64,000 bases of DNA from positions 53,591 through 117,590 of the forward strand of contig JAEYXD010000124.1 of assembly GCA_023428645.1 (NCBI GenBank). Reading direction: 5' to 3'. Each line of letters begins with the position of its first letter. The first letter of the stretch is position 1. The notes below the pieces were generated by a model. The model searched no databases, was not told the origin of the DNA, and saw nothing but the letters and a program-made list of their open reading frames with translations. Below are positions 42,430 to 49,983 of this stretch, one piece after another. This DNA comes from Pseudomonadota bacterium (lineage in GTDB: Bacteria > Pseudomonadota > Gammaproteobacteria > Steroidobacterales > Steroidobacteraceae). Both the position numbers and the translations under genes were made by a program.

Positions 42430-43460
42430 GATTCGATCGTGAAATAGAACGTCGCGCCGCGGTTCGGCTCGGCTTCGACCCAGATGCGCCCGCCGTGCCG
42501 AGCGAGAATTCTTTGCACCGTAACCAGGCCGATGCCGGTGCCCGGGTATTGCGCGTCCGCGTGCAGGCGCTGGAACGGCCCGAACAGCTTGCTCGAGTAG
42601 GCCATGTCGAAGCCGACGCCGTTGTCGCGCACGAAGTAGGTGAGCCCGCGCTCGTCGCTCTGCGAGCCGACGCTGACGCGCGGATGCGTCGAGCGCGTCG
42701 TGTACTTCCACGCGTTGTCGAGCAGGTTTTCCATCGCGATTTTCAGCAGCCGCGGATCGCCGTGCACGGTCATGCCGGGGTCCACGTGCAGCTCGACCGG
42801 ATGCTGCGGGTAGCGTTCGCGAATCGTCGCGGCCACGTCGTTGACCAGCTGCGTGAAATCGATGGGCCGCGGCGTGAGCTCGAAGCGGCTGATGCGCGAC
42901 AGGCTGAGCAGATCCTCGATGAGCGCCGACATGCGTCGGCTCGCATCGTTGATGCGCTGGAGATAGTGGCGTGATTTTTCATCCAGCGTGCCGGACGGGT
43001 TTTCCTGCAGGAGCTGACTGAAGCCGGACAGGCTGCGCAATGGGGCTCGCAGGTCGTGCGAGACCGCATAGGCAAACGATTCCAGCTCGCGGTTGGTTGC
43101 CTCCAGCTGCTCCGTGCGCTGCGCGACGCGGCGTTCGAGATCCGCGTTCATCCGACGAATCTCGCTTTCCTGCTCCGCCAGCGCGCGCAGGGCGGCGTCG
43201 TACCGTCGCTGCATCATCGACAGGAGCAGATACAAGAGCACCGATGACACCAGTATGAAAAACCAGCCCTTGGTCGTGTGCAGGTACTGGTAATACGGCC
43301 GCGGCAGGTCGCGCCAGAGCAGCAGCCGGTCGGTGATGAAGATCCACGCCGAGCCGAAAGCCAGGAAGGCGAGCGCGATTCGACGCGGCGTGAACTTGCC
43401 GATGCTGGTCGAGTGCGGCGACGTCGTCGAAGCGTTCCGTTCTTCTTCGCTCGCGCTCAT
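42426..43460 (-). CDS. Membrane sensor histidine kinase (phytochrome-type HK domain)
   Basis: A 344-residue kinase. Two TM helices (about 26-46, ALAFLAFGSAWIFITDRLL, and 65-83, GWFFILVSSVLLYLL) enclose a short loop with WRDLPRPYYQYLHTTK, a motif shared by many PAS-type kinases. A coiled coil (87-128) leads to HisKA with H135 (AVSHDLRAPL), then the ATPase with LLDNAWKYT, DNGVGFD and GTGIGL. There is no receiver domain and no response regulator nearby, so it is an orphan kinase. Its stop overlaps the YihY start. Confidence 0.9.
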   Translation of the reverse strand: MSASEEERNASTTSPHSTSIGKFTPRRIALAFLAFGSAWIFITDRLLLWRDLPRPYYQYLHTTKGWFFILVSSVLLYLLLSMMQRRYDAALRALAEQESEIRRMNADLERRVAQRTEQLEATNRELESFAYAVSHDLRAPLRSLSGFSQLLQENPSGTLDEKSRHYLQRINDASRRMSALIEDLLSLSRISRFELTPRPIDFTQLVNDVAATIRERYPQHPVELHVDPGMTVHGDPRLLKIAMENLLDNAWKYTTRSTHPRVSVGSQSDERGLTYFVRDNGVGFDMAYSSKLFGPFQRLHADAQYPGTGIGLVTVQRILARHGGRIWVEAEPNRGATFYFTIES

Positions 43461-43474
43461 GAGCTGCTGCCGGG

Positions 43475-44395
43475 CTAGCGAGCGCTCGCGACTTCGCCGG
43501 CCGTGAGACGCTGCAGCGCTTCCGCGTATTTCGCGCTCGTTTTCGCCACGATGTCCGGCGGCAGGCGCGGCCCGGGCGCGCGCTTGTCCCACGTCAACGT
43601 CTCGAGATAGTCGCGCACGAACTGCTTGTCGAAGCTCGGCGGGCTCACGCCCGGTCGGTAGGTGTCGACCGGCCAGAAGCGCGAGGAATCGGGCGTCAGG
43701 GCTTCGTCGATCAGCGTCAAATGGCCGGCCGCGTCGACGCCGAACTCGAACTTCGTGTCCGCGATGATGATGCCGCGCGCCATTGCGTGCTCGGCCGCGA
43801 ATTGATACAGCGCGAGCGCGGTCGCGCGCACTTGTTCGGCGAGGCCTGCGCCGATCTGCCGGACGACATGGTCGTAGCTGATGTTCTCGTCGTGCGCGCC
43901 GATCTCGGCCTTGGTCGCGGGCGTGAAGATCGGAGTCGGCAGACGCTCCGCGAGCCGCAGGCCCGTCGGCAGCGTGATGCCGCACACCATGCCGGTCTGC
44001 TGATAATCCTTCCAGCCGGAGCCGATGAGATAGCCGCGGACGACCGCTTCGATCGGCAACGCCTTGAGCTTGCGGACGATCATGCTGCGATCGGCGATGG
44101 CGGCGCGCTCCGTCGCGTCGGGCACGACGGACTCGAGGGGGATATCCGTCAAATGATTCGGGACGATGTGCCGGGTCCGCTCGAACCAGAACCGCGAGAT
44201 CTGCGTCAGGATCGCGCCCTTGCGCGGAATCGGGTCCGGCAGGACGACGTCGAACGCGCTCAGACGGTCCGTCGTAACGATCAGCAGGTGCTCGGTGTCG
44301 ACGGCGTAGATGTCGCGAACCTTGCCTTGGTGGATGCGCTCGAGGCTGCGCAAATTGGCTTCGAGCATCGGCGGTGATGGAGCAGCGGCGAGCAT
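43475..44395 (-). CDS. purC: Phosphoribosylaminoimidazole-succinocarboxamide synthase
   Basis: A SAICAR synthase of 306 residues, joining CAIR and Asp in purine synthesis. Motifs are HQGKVRDIY near 22, TTDRLSAFDVVLPDPIPRKG, VRGYLIGSGWKDY and IIIADTKFEFGVD with LIDEALTPDSSRFWP. This is the longer eukaryote-like PurC type seen in many Proteobacteria. ATG at 44395 has only a weak AGG upstream; ATG 44368 (297 residues) is an alternative. It lies upstream of the sensor kinase on the same strand, with a 14-base gap. Confidence 0.94.
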   Translation of the reverse strand: MLAAAPSPPMLEANLRSLERIHQGKVRDIYAVDTEHLLIVTTDRLSAFDVVLPDPIPRKGAILTQISRFWFERTRHIVPNHLTDIPLESVVPDATERAAIADRSMIVRKLKALPIEAVVRGYLIGSGWKDYQQTGMVCGITLPTGLRLAERLPTPIFTPATKAEIGAHDENISYDHVVRQIGAGLAEQVRATALALYQFAAEHAMARGIIIADTKFEFGVDAAGHLTLIDEALTPDSSRFWPVDTYRPGVSPPSFDKQFVRDYLETLTWDKRAPGPRLPPDIVAKTSAKYAEALQRLTAGEVASAR

Positions 44396-44600
44396 GAGAC
44401 AGCCTATGGCGATGCGAGAGTGCGAAGCAATTCGAGGGCGCGCACTCGGCGTTGATGAGATGATACGTTGCCCACGAACGGCGGAATTGTCGCAGCGGCA
44501 CGCGGCAGGCACAAGGCAAGACCTCGCGGCCCACCGCGGCAGCATGTCGGAAAACACGCAAGGCGGGCACCCGGATTTTGCAAATGGCGCGAGCGAGACG

Positions 44601-45416
44601 ATGAATTGGCAAGGCAAGACCTTTGGCGCGCTCGTCGGTTTTTTCGCGGGCGGCGGTCCCGTCGGCGCGCTCGCGGGAGCGTTCATCGGACACCTGTTCG
44701 ACAGCCAGCGCGATGCGCAAGCCGAGCCGGCGAACCCTGCGTACGCGGGCTCGGTGGCGGTGCAGGACGCGTTCTTCCGCGCGACCTTCCAGGTCATGGG
44801 ACACATCGCGAAAGCCGACGGCCGCATCTCCGAGGACGACATTCGCGCCGCCCGCGCGATGATGGCGGAGCTGCGGCTCGGCGAGCGGGAAGTGCAGCTC
44901 GCGATGGAGCTGTTCACGCAGGGCAAGGCGCAGGATTTTCCAATCGATGCGACGCTCGGCTCCTTGTATTCGCTGTGCGGCAAGCGGCCCGACCTGTGCC
45001 GGATGTTCATCCAGATCCAATTGCAGGCGGCGCTGTGGTCCGGCGGGCTCAATCCCGCCGCGCGGCGCGTGCTGTCGCGTGCGTGTGGTGTGTTGGACGT
45101 CTCGACGTACGAGCTCGTGCGGCTGGAGGCGTTGTTGCGGATGCAGCGTGCGGCGCCGCAGTCGAACGCGCAGCCCGCGATGGATCGCTTGAACGATGCC
45201 TACGCGGTATTGGGTGTCAGTCATACCGCCGCGGATGCTGACGTCAAAAAGGCCTATCGCCGGCTCATGAATCAGAATCATCCGGACAAGCTGCATGCCA
45301 AGGGCTTGCCGGAAGCGATGATGAAGATCGCCGAGGAGAAGACGCGCCAGATCCGCGCGGCCTACGAGATCGTGCGCGGCGCGCGCGGCATGAACGTTCG
45401 CGAAGCCCGCGACTGA
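44601..45416 (+). CDS. djlA: DnaJ-like membrane co-chaperone DjlA
   Basis: A 271-residue protein, the same length as E. coli DjlA. It opens with MNWQGKTFGALVGFFAGGG, a Gly-rich TM helix like the dimerising helix of DjlA, then a TerB-like domain (about 50-165, HIAKADGRISEDDIRAARAMM) and a C-terminal J-domain (205-271) with the HPD motif in NHPDKL. It would recruit DnaK at the inner membrane. ATG 44544 adds 19 residues; the family N-terminus argues for 44601. It is divergent from purC. Confidence 0.9.
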   Translation: MNWQGKTFGALVGFFAGGGPVGALAGAFIGHLFDSQRDAQAEPANPAYAGSVAVQDAFFRATFQVMGHIAKADGRISEDDIRAARAMMAELRLGEREVQLAMELFTQGKAQDFPIDATLGSLYSLCGKRPDLCRMFIQIQLQAALWSGGLNPAARRVLSRACGVLDVSTYELVRLEALLRMQRAAPQSNAQPAMDRLNDAYAVLGVSHTAADADVKKAYRRLMNQNHPDKLHAKGLPEAMMKIAEEKTRQIRAAYEIVRGARGMNVREARD

Positions 45417-45484
45417 TGGTGTAACGTGATGGCCTCGTCGATGCGGCCGTAAGTCGCATCCTTCCGCGACACAGGTTGACCGCC

Positions 45485-46171
45485 ATGCCCACCTCACTCA
45501 CCCCATGGATCGCGCCTTCGATACTTTCGGCTGATTTCGCCCGCCTCGGCGAGGAAGTGAAAGCGGTGCTCGACGCGGGCGCCGATAGCGTGCACTTCGA
45601 CGTGATGGACAATCACTACGTCCCGAACCTCACGATCGGACCGCTCGTATGCGAGGCACTGCGCAAGTACGGCATCACCGCGCCGATCGACGTACATCTG
45701 ATGGTGCGGCCGGTAGATCGCATCATTCCCGATTTCGCGAAGGCCGGCGCCACGTGGATCACGTTCCATCCCGAGGCGAGCGAGCATGTCGACCGCACGA
45801 TCGAGCTCATTCGTGAGCACGGTTGCCGGCCGGGTCTCGTGTTCAATCCCGCCACGCCGCTCACCTGGCTCGATCACGTCATCGACAAGCTCGACATGAT
45901 CTTGATCATGTCCGTGAACCCGGGATTTGGCGGCCAGCGCTTCATTCCGTCCGCGTTGCCGAAGCTCGCGCAGGTGCGCGAGCGCATTCGCGCGAGCGGG
46001 CGCGAGATCCGACTGGAGATCGACGGCGGCGTGAAGGTCGACAACATCGCCGAGGTCGCCGCCGCAGGCGCGGATACGTTCGTCGCGGGATCAGCGATCT
46101 TCGGCTCGAAGGACTATCGGGCGACGATCGAAGCGATGCGCAAGGAGATCGAGAAGGGCGCGAAAGGCTAG
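45485..46171 (+). CDS. rpe: Ribulose-phosphate 3-epimerase
   Basis: A 228-residue TIM-barrel enzyme that interconverts ribulose 5-phosphate and xylulose 5-phosphate. Motifs: IAPSILSADFARLGEE near the start, HFDVMDNHYVPNLTIGP with metal-binding His and Asp, DVHLMV, SVNPGFGGQRFIP and IDGGVKVDN for the phosphate. The ATG at 45485 follows AGGTTG; a TTG at 45476 is less likely. Its 3' end faces the crp terminator region. rpiA lies at 50 kb, so two pentose-phosphate enzymes are in the window. Confidence 0.96.
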   Translation: MPTSLTPWIAPSILSADFARLGEEVKAVLDAGADSVHFDVMDNHYVPNLTIGPLVCEALRKYGITAPIDVHLMVRPVDRIIPDFAKAGATWITFHPEASEHVDRTIELIREHGCRPGLVFNPATPLTWLDHVIDKLDMILIMSVNPGFGGQRFIPSALPKLAQVRERIRASGREIRLEIDGGVKVDNIAEVAAAGADTFVAGSAIFGSKDYRATIEAMRKEIEKGAKG

Positions 46172-46213
46172 GTCGCGAGTGGAGCGTCGTCGGGCGCGTC
46201 CCAGTCCCGCGCC

Positions 46214-46240
46214 AAAAAAGAAGCGGGCATTGCCCGCTTC
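46214..46240 (-). terminator. Intrinsic terminator of the crp-like gene
   Basis: GAAGCGGGC (46220-46228), an ATT loop and GCCCGCTTC (46232-46240) form a perfect 9-bp stem. On the minus strand it is followed by TTTTTT (46219-46214), 60 bases past the stop of the Crp-like gene. No T-run follows on the plus strand, so rpe is not clearly served. Confidence 0.85.
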
Positions 46241-46300
46241 AGTTCATCGATTCTTCTTGTTGGTTCTCGAGCGTTCCGCAGCGTGTGCGGAGCGCGTCAT

Positions 46301-47056
46301 TCAATCTTCATCGTCATCGTCGAAATCATCGTCGTCGTCTTCGTCATCGCTCGCGCGATCACGAGGAGCGGCGGCGCGGCCCGCGGCGGCCGCGAGCGGG
46401 GGCTTCGTTTTCATCTTGGGGCGGGCGCCGAAGACGACGATCGTCTTGCCCGTGGCGCGCAGCAGGCCTTGATCTTCCAGCACCTTCAGCACGCGGCCCG
46501 CCATTTCGCGCGAACAGCCGACGAGGCGGGACAGCTCCTGGCGGCTCACCTTGATCTGCATGCCTTCAGGGTGCGTCATCGCGTCCGGCTCGCTGCACAG
46601 ATCCATGATCGCGTGAGCGACGCGACCGGTGACATCGACGAAGGCGAGATCGCCGAGCTTGCGATTGGTGCGATCGAGGCGCGTCGCGAGTTGCGTCGCG
46701 AGCTCGAAGACGAGGCCAGGGCTTTCTGCGGCCAGCTGGCGGAAGCGGGGATAGGTCATTTCAGCGAGCTCGCATTGCTGGCGCGTGCGAACCCAGGCGC
46801 TGCGGGTCGGCTGTTCGTAGAACAAGCCCATTTCGCCGAAGAATTGTCCTTTGTTGAGGTAGGCCAACACCATCTCGTTGCCTTCCTCGTCTTCGATCAT
46901 GACTTCGACGGAGCCGCTGACGATGTAGTACAGAACATCCGGCAGATCACCTGCGTGGATGACGACCGTTTTCGAGGGCACCGTGCGAATCCGGCAATAG
47001 CTCAGGAACCGGTTGATCGCAGGAATATCGCTCAATGGCCTTGCGCCCTCTTCCAT
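46301..47056 (-). CDS. Crp/Vfr/Clp-type cyclic nucleotide regulator with acidic tail
   Basis: A 251-residue transcription factor. The cyclic-nucleotide-binding domain (about 10-125) has FFGEMGLFYEQPTRSAWVR with E75, R85 and S86, the residues that bind cAMP in E. coli Crp. A dimerisation helix follows, then the HTH VSRQELSRLVGCSREMAGRVLK (170-191). E. coli Crp ends near here; this protein has about 40 more residues, Ala/Pro/Lys-rich then a run of Asp and Glu from 237 to 251. Two direct repeats GTGTGATCGT upstream suggest self-control. It has its own terminator downstream. Confidence 0.92.
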   Translation of the reverse strand: MEEGARPLSDIPAINRFLSYCRIRTVPSKTVVIHAGDLPDVLYYIVSGSVEVMIEDEEGNEMVLAYLNKGQFFGEMGLFYEQPTRSAWVRTRQQCELAEMTYPRFRQLAAESPGLVFELATQLATRLDRTNRKLGDLAFVDVTGRVAHAIMDLCSEPDAMTHPEGMQIKVSRQELSRLVGCSREMAGRVLKVLEDQGLLRATGKTIVVFGARPKMKTKPPLAAAAGRAAAPRDRASDDEDDDDDFDDDDED

Positions 47057-47071
47057 ACTCGCCCCTGAAAG

Positions 47072-47105
47072 GTGTGATCGTGGGAGTCCGAGACAGTGTG
47101 ATCGT
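47072..47105. promoter_or_regulatory. Two direct repeats GTGTGATCGT upstream of the Crp-like gene
   Basis: Identical 10-mers at 47072-47081 and 47096-47105, spaced by 24 bases (about 2.3 helical turns), lie 15-50 bases before the Crp-like start. TGTGA is the Crp half-site, but no full TGTGA-N6-TCACA palindrome is present. They may bind the regulator itself. Confidence 0.45.
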
Positions 47106-47198
47106 TATGTCTTGCGCGCCTTTTAATACAGGTCACGCCTTGACCGCAAGCATTTGATTATCCGTGAGGCACGCGGGCGTTGATGTCCTGTTTCGGTG

Positions 47199-47879
47199 CT
47201 AGATCCAATACGCGGTTCGAGTCATGACTTTCGCGGTCAGCTTCATCAGTGTGCGTGCAACCGTTGGTAGTGCAACACCGCCCGCATCGAGCGCATTGTG
47301 GCCATGACGCGCTTCATCGTCGCTCATCCTTTCGATGATTGCTCGCGTTCGCGCATCGTTGGCGGGCAGCTGCTGCAGATGCGAGCTCAAATGATCGACG
47401 ACCTGGCGTTCCGTCTCCGCGACGAAGCCGAGGCTCGTGCGGTCGCTCGCGAGCCCCGCGAGCGCGCCGATCGCGAACGAGCCGCCGTACCACACGGGGC
47501 TCAGCAGGCTCGTGCGTCCGCCCAGCTCTTTCACTCGCTGCTCGCACCACGCCAAGTGGTCCGTTTCTTCCCGGCCTGCTTCGAGCAGGGAATGGCGAGT
47601 CGAATCGCTCGTCGCCACGAGCGCCTGGCCCTGGTATAGAGCCTGCGCGGCGATCTCGCCCGCGTGATTCACGCGCATCAAGGCGGCAACGTGCCTGCGG
47701 TCGCCTTCGGCCTCCACGGTCTCAGGCAGGTTCTGGGCTGGATAATCGCGGTTCGAGACGCTTGGGGCGAGGAGGGTGCGGGCGGCCTGATCAGCGGCGG
47801 CAATCAGCCGATCGAGGGGGCTGAGCTTCCGGTCAGGACCGGCGTTCGGGGGCGTATTTGTGAGCGGCATCGCGCACAT
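47199..47879 (-). CDS. coq7: Demethoxyubiquinone hydroxylase Coq7
   Basis: A 226-residue di-iron hydroxylase for the C-6 hydroxylation late in ubiquinone synthesis. The two ferritin-like half-repeats have MRVNHAGEIAAQALY and REETDHLAWCEQR in the first, and ETERQVVDHLSSHL with SDDEARHG in the second, giving the Glu/His ligands. It replaces UbiF here, as in many aerobic Proteobacteria. ATG at 47879 is used; ATG 47870 is close by. AAGGA lies twelve bases upstream. It is divergent from rplM. Confidence 0.93.
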   Translation of the reverse strand: MCAMPLTNTPPNAGPDRKLSPLDRLIAAADQAARTLLAPSVSNRDYPAQNLPETVEAEGDRRHVAALMRVNHAGEIAAQALYQGQALVATSDSTRHSLLEAGREETDHLAWCEQRVKELGGRTSLLSPVWYGGSFAIGALAGLASDRTSLGFVAETERQVVDHLSSHLQQLPANDARTRAIIERMSDDEARHGHNALDAGGVALPTVARTLMKLTAKVMTRTAYWI

Positions 47880-47948
47880 TATATATGTCGTTCCTTGCGA
47901 CTCACTTCGCGGATCCGGGGCTCGCGCCCGGCGGGAGTCGAGCGCGGT

Positions 47949-47977
47949 TTGCAAAGCCTCAGGTCGTCCTTTAGACT
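47949..47977 (+). promoter_or_regulatory. Sigma-70 promoter of rplM-rpsI
   Basis: TTGCAA (47949-47954), a 17-base spacer and TAGACT (47972-47977). Transcription would begin near 47984, giving a leader of about 40 bases before rplM. Spacing is ideal. Confidence 0.7.
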
Positions 47978-48022
47978 TGCCGGCCTTTCGCCCCTCGGCT
48001 AGAGATTTTCCCGGAGAATTCA

Positions 48023-48451
48023 ATGAGAACCGTTTTCGCGAACGCGGCCACGGTGCGTCGTGACTGGTTCGTTGTCGATGCGACGGACAAGACGCTAGGC
48101 CGTTTGGCGTCCGAACTGGCGTCCCGTCTGCGTGGTAAGCACAAGGCTGCTTATACGCCGCACTTCGACACTGGCGACCACATCATCGTCCTCAATGCTG
48201 GCAAGGTTCGCGTAACCGGTCGGAAGTTGACGGACAAGCTCTATCACCACCACACGGGCTACATGGGTAACCTGAAGACGACCAGCCTGCAAAAGCTGCT
48301 CGACAAGCACCCGGAGCGCGCGATCGAGTTCGCGGTGAAGGGCATGCTTCCGAAGAACCCGCTTGGCCGCAAGATGTTCAAGAAGCTGCACGTTTTCGCG
48401 GGCAACGAGCATCCGCACACGGCCCAGCAACCGAAGGCTCTCGAGATCTAA
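48023..48451 (+). CDS. rplM: 50S ribosomal protein uL13
   Basis: A 142-residue ribosomal protein, the same length as E. coli L13. Marks are WFVVDATDKTLGRLASELA, LRGKHKAAYTPHFDTGDHIIVLNA and VKGMLPKNPLGRKMFKKLHVF. GGAGAA lies before the ATG. It is the first gene of rplM-rpsI with its own promoter at 47949. In E. coli L13 represses this operon by binding its leader; the short leader here shows no obvious structure. Codon use has more T-ending codons than neighbouring genes, as expected for high expression. Confidence 0.98.
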   Translation: MRTVFANAATVRRDWFVVDATDKTLGRLASELASRLRGKHKAAYTPHFDTGDHIIVLNAGKVRVTGRKLTDKLYHHHTGYMGNLKTTSLQKLLDKHPERAIEFAVKGMLPKNPLGRKMFKKLHVFAGNEHPHTAQQPKALEI

Positions 48452-48474
48452 GTTTGGTATAGGCACTCATCATC

Positions 48475-48867
48475 ATGGCGACCTCTCAGAACTACGGCAC
48501 CGGCCGGCGCAAGACCTCGACGGCACGCGTCTTTTTGCGTCCGGGCAGCGGCAACATTACGGTCAACGAGCGTTCGCTCGATGAATTCTTCGGTCGTAAA
48601 ACCGCCCGCATGATCGTTCGCCAGCCGTTGGAGCTCGTGCAGCTCGAGGGCAAGTTCGATGTGAACGTTACGGTGAAGGGCGGCGGCATCACGGGACAGG
48701 CCGGCGCGATCCGCCACGGTCTGACCCGCGCCTTGATCGAATACGATGAGACGCTGCGCAAGCCATTGCGCGACGCCGGTTATGTGACGCGCGACGCGCG
48801 TGAAGTCGAACGTAAGAAAGTCGGCTTCCGCAAGGCTCGCCGCGGAACGCAGTTCTCGAAGCGCTAA
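48475..48867 (+). CDS. rpsI: 30S ribosomal protein uS9
   Basis: A 130-residue protein, equal to E. coli S9. NYGTGRRKTSTARVFLRPG at the start, GQAGAIRHGLTRALIEYD in the middle and the C-terminal KKVGFRKARRGTQFSKR are intact. The final Lys-Arg pair reaches the P-site tRNA. It follows rplM by 23 bases on the same transcript, and is followed 21 bases later by a tRNA gene. Confidence 0.98.
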   Translation: MATSQNYGTGRRKTSTARVFLRPGSGNITVNERSLDEFFGRKTARMIVRQPLELVQLEGKFDVNVTVKGGGITGQAGAIRHGLTRALIEYDETLRKPLRDAGYVTRDAREVERKKVGFRKARRGTQFSKR

Positions 48868-48888
48868 TTCGCTTCGGTCACCCGGAAT

Positions 48889-48962
48889 TGGGGGATCGTC
48901 TAGCGGTAGGACTACGGACTCTGACTCCGTCAACCTAGGTTCGAATCCTAGTCCCCCAGCCA
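48889..48962 (+). tRNA. tRNA-Gln (anticodon CUG)
   Basis: Acceptor stem TGGGGGA (48889-48895) pairs with TCCCCCA (48952-48958). The anticodon stem ACGGA/TCCGT closes a loop CTCTGAC with anticodon CTG, reading CAG. The T-arm is CCTAGGTTCGAATCCTAG and the D-loop holds AGCGGTAGG. Discriminator G and the CCA end are encoded (48959-48962). It has no visible promoter and is probably co-transcribed with rpsI, ending at the terminator just after. Confidence 0.95.
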
Positions 48963-48969
48963 AACAAAG

Positions 48970-49002
48970 AGGGCCCGACAAATGTCGGGCCCTTTTTGTT
49001 TG
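48970..49002 (+). terminator. Intrinsic terminator after the tRNA-Gln
   Basis: GGGCCCGACA (48971-48980), AA, and TGTCGGGCCC (48983-48992), followed by TTTTTGTTT. A perfect 10-bp stem, 8 bases after the tRNA CCA. It ends the rplM-rpsI-tRNA transcript. Confidence 0.92.
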
Positions 49003-49042
49003 TGGCTCCAGGGTCGGTCGCTCTGCGGTTGCGACATGTGCA

Positions 49043-49885
49043 CTAAACGGGCCTCCATCGATCCTCATCGGCAGGGGTGATCCGGGATTGCTCCATCAAC
49101 CGCATTCGCGTGAACCCCAATACTTGCCCGATCGCGTTACGCGACTCGTTGCTTTCGTCTATCAGGTCGAATGCATGTGGGCCGGTCGAGTGATTGACGA
49201 TCGTGATCGGCAAGTTGCTGCGCAGTGCATCCGCCGTAAAGCGGTCGAGCGCTTCGTTCAACCCGGGGAGCTCATCGTTTCCGGCTCGCACGAACAGCAG
49301 GTGCGTCGATGCCGGCAAATCTTCCGTCGTAAGTTGCGAGCTCGGATTCGCAAATCCGAAATGCCGTGACGCAGTCCGAATGGTGCTGTTGTCTGGTCCA
49401 TCCAGCGTAAAGCCGTAAAGGAAGATGGCGCATTTCAATCCGCCGGCCGCGACCGCCGCGAGAGCGACTGGGGCGTTGCCCGAGGAGGCAAGAACCCCCA
49501 GGCGATTCGAGTCGATGCCCAGCTGCGCGCCTTCAGTACGCAGAAACGTGAGTACAGCATGCAGGTCGGCAGCCGGTTCCGCTGCGTCATAGATAACAGC
49601 TGCGATGCCTTCCGTTCCGAGTAGCCGCGCCCACGAGGTGATGGCCGGAAGCCCCCGTGCCGAGCATCCGACGTATTGTCTCAAGCCAGCCGCCGGGTAC
49701 CCGCTCGCGATGACGATCGCCGAGCGGAGCGATGCATCCGTGAAGGGCGAATAGATATCCATGAGGCGGCCATCGCTTACGGAGCTCGAGTACGGCACGT
49801 CTCTTCTAACGGCGAGCGGGAGATCTGGTCGCGGATACCGTACTTCGCGATGCAACGGCGATGTCTGCGAGGGCTCGTTGGGCAT
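49043..49885 (-). CDS. Alpha/beta hydrolase
   Basis: A 280-residue cytoplasmic hydrolase (no signal peptide). The nucleophile elbow is LASSGNAP, a GxSxG variant beginning with Ala, near 134-139; the C-terminal FVRAGNDELPGLNEALDRF would give the acid and GPHAFDL the His. The IVIASGYPA oxyanion strand is near 57. It resembles dienelactone-hydrolase-like esterases; the substrate is not known. GGAGG lies before the ATG. It stands alone between the tRNA terminator and the rpiA terminator and has fewer G/C-ending codons than its neighbours, which could mean later arrival. Confidence 0.75.
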   Translation of the reverse strand: MPNEPSQTSPLHREVRYPRPDLPLAVRRDVPYSSSVSDGRLMDIYSPFTDASLRSAIVIASGYPAAGLRQYVGCSARGLPAITSWARLLGTEGIAAVIYDAAEPAADLHAVLTFLRTEGAQLGIDSNRLGVLASSGNAPVALAAVAAGGLKCAIFLYGFTLDGPDNSTIRTASRHFGFANPSSQLTTEDLPASTHLLFVRAGNDELPGLNEALDRFTADALRSNLPITIVNHSTGPHAFDLIDESNESRNAIGQVLGFTRMRLMEQSRITPADEDRWRPV

Positions 49886-49924
49886 GTTGCCTCCAGCGGC
49901 TGCCTTGATCGAAAGAGCCTTGAC

Positions 49925-49958
49925 GCAGAAACAACAAGGGCCCCGGTTGGGGCCCTTG
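49925..49958 (-). terminator. Intrinsic terminator of rpiA
   Basis: CAAGGGCCCC (49935-49944) and GGGGCCCTTG (49949-49958) form a perfect 10-bp stem with a 4-base loop. On the minus strand a T-rich tail (TTGTTTCTG) follows. It lies 26 bases past the rpiA stop. Confidence 0.75.
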
Positions 49959-49983
49959 CATGGACAAGCGGAAGCGTTCGAGG

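Noticed and set aside
43461..45497. An apparent fusion of the sensor kinase with an upstream 680-residue region
   Set aside because: The upstream part is antisense to djlA and out of phase with purC; the kinase family start is the ATG at 43460.
47121..47150. Minus-strand promoter TTGCGG-N15-TATTAA for the Crp-like gene
   Set aside because: Spacing is too short and the -35 poor; a true promoter probably lies here but cannot be fixed by eye.
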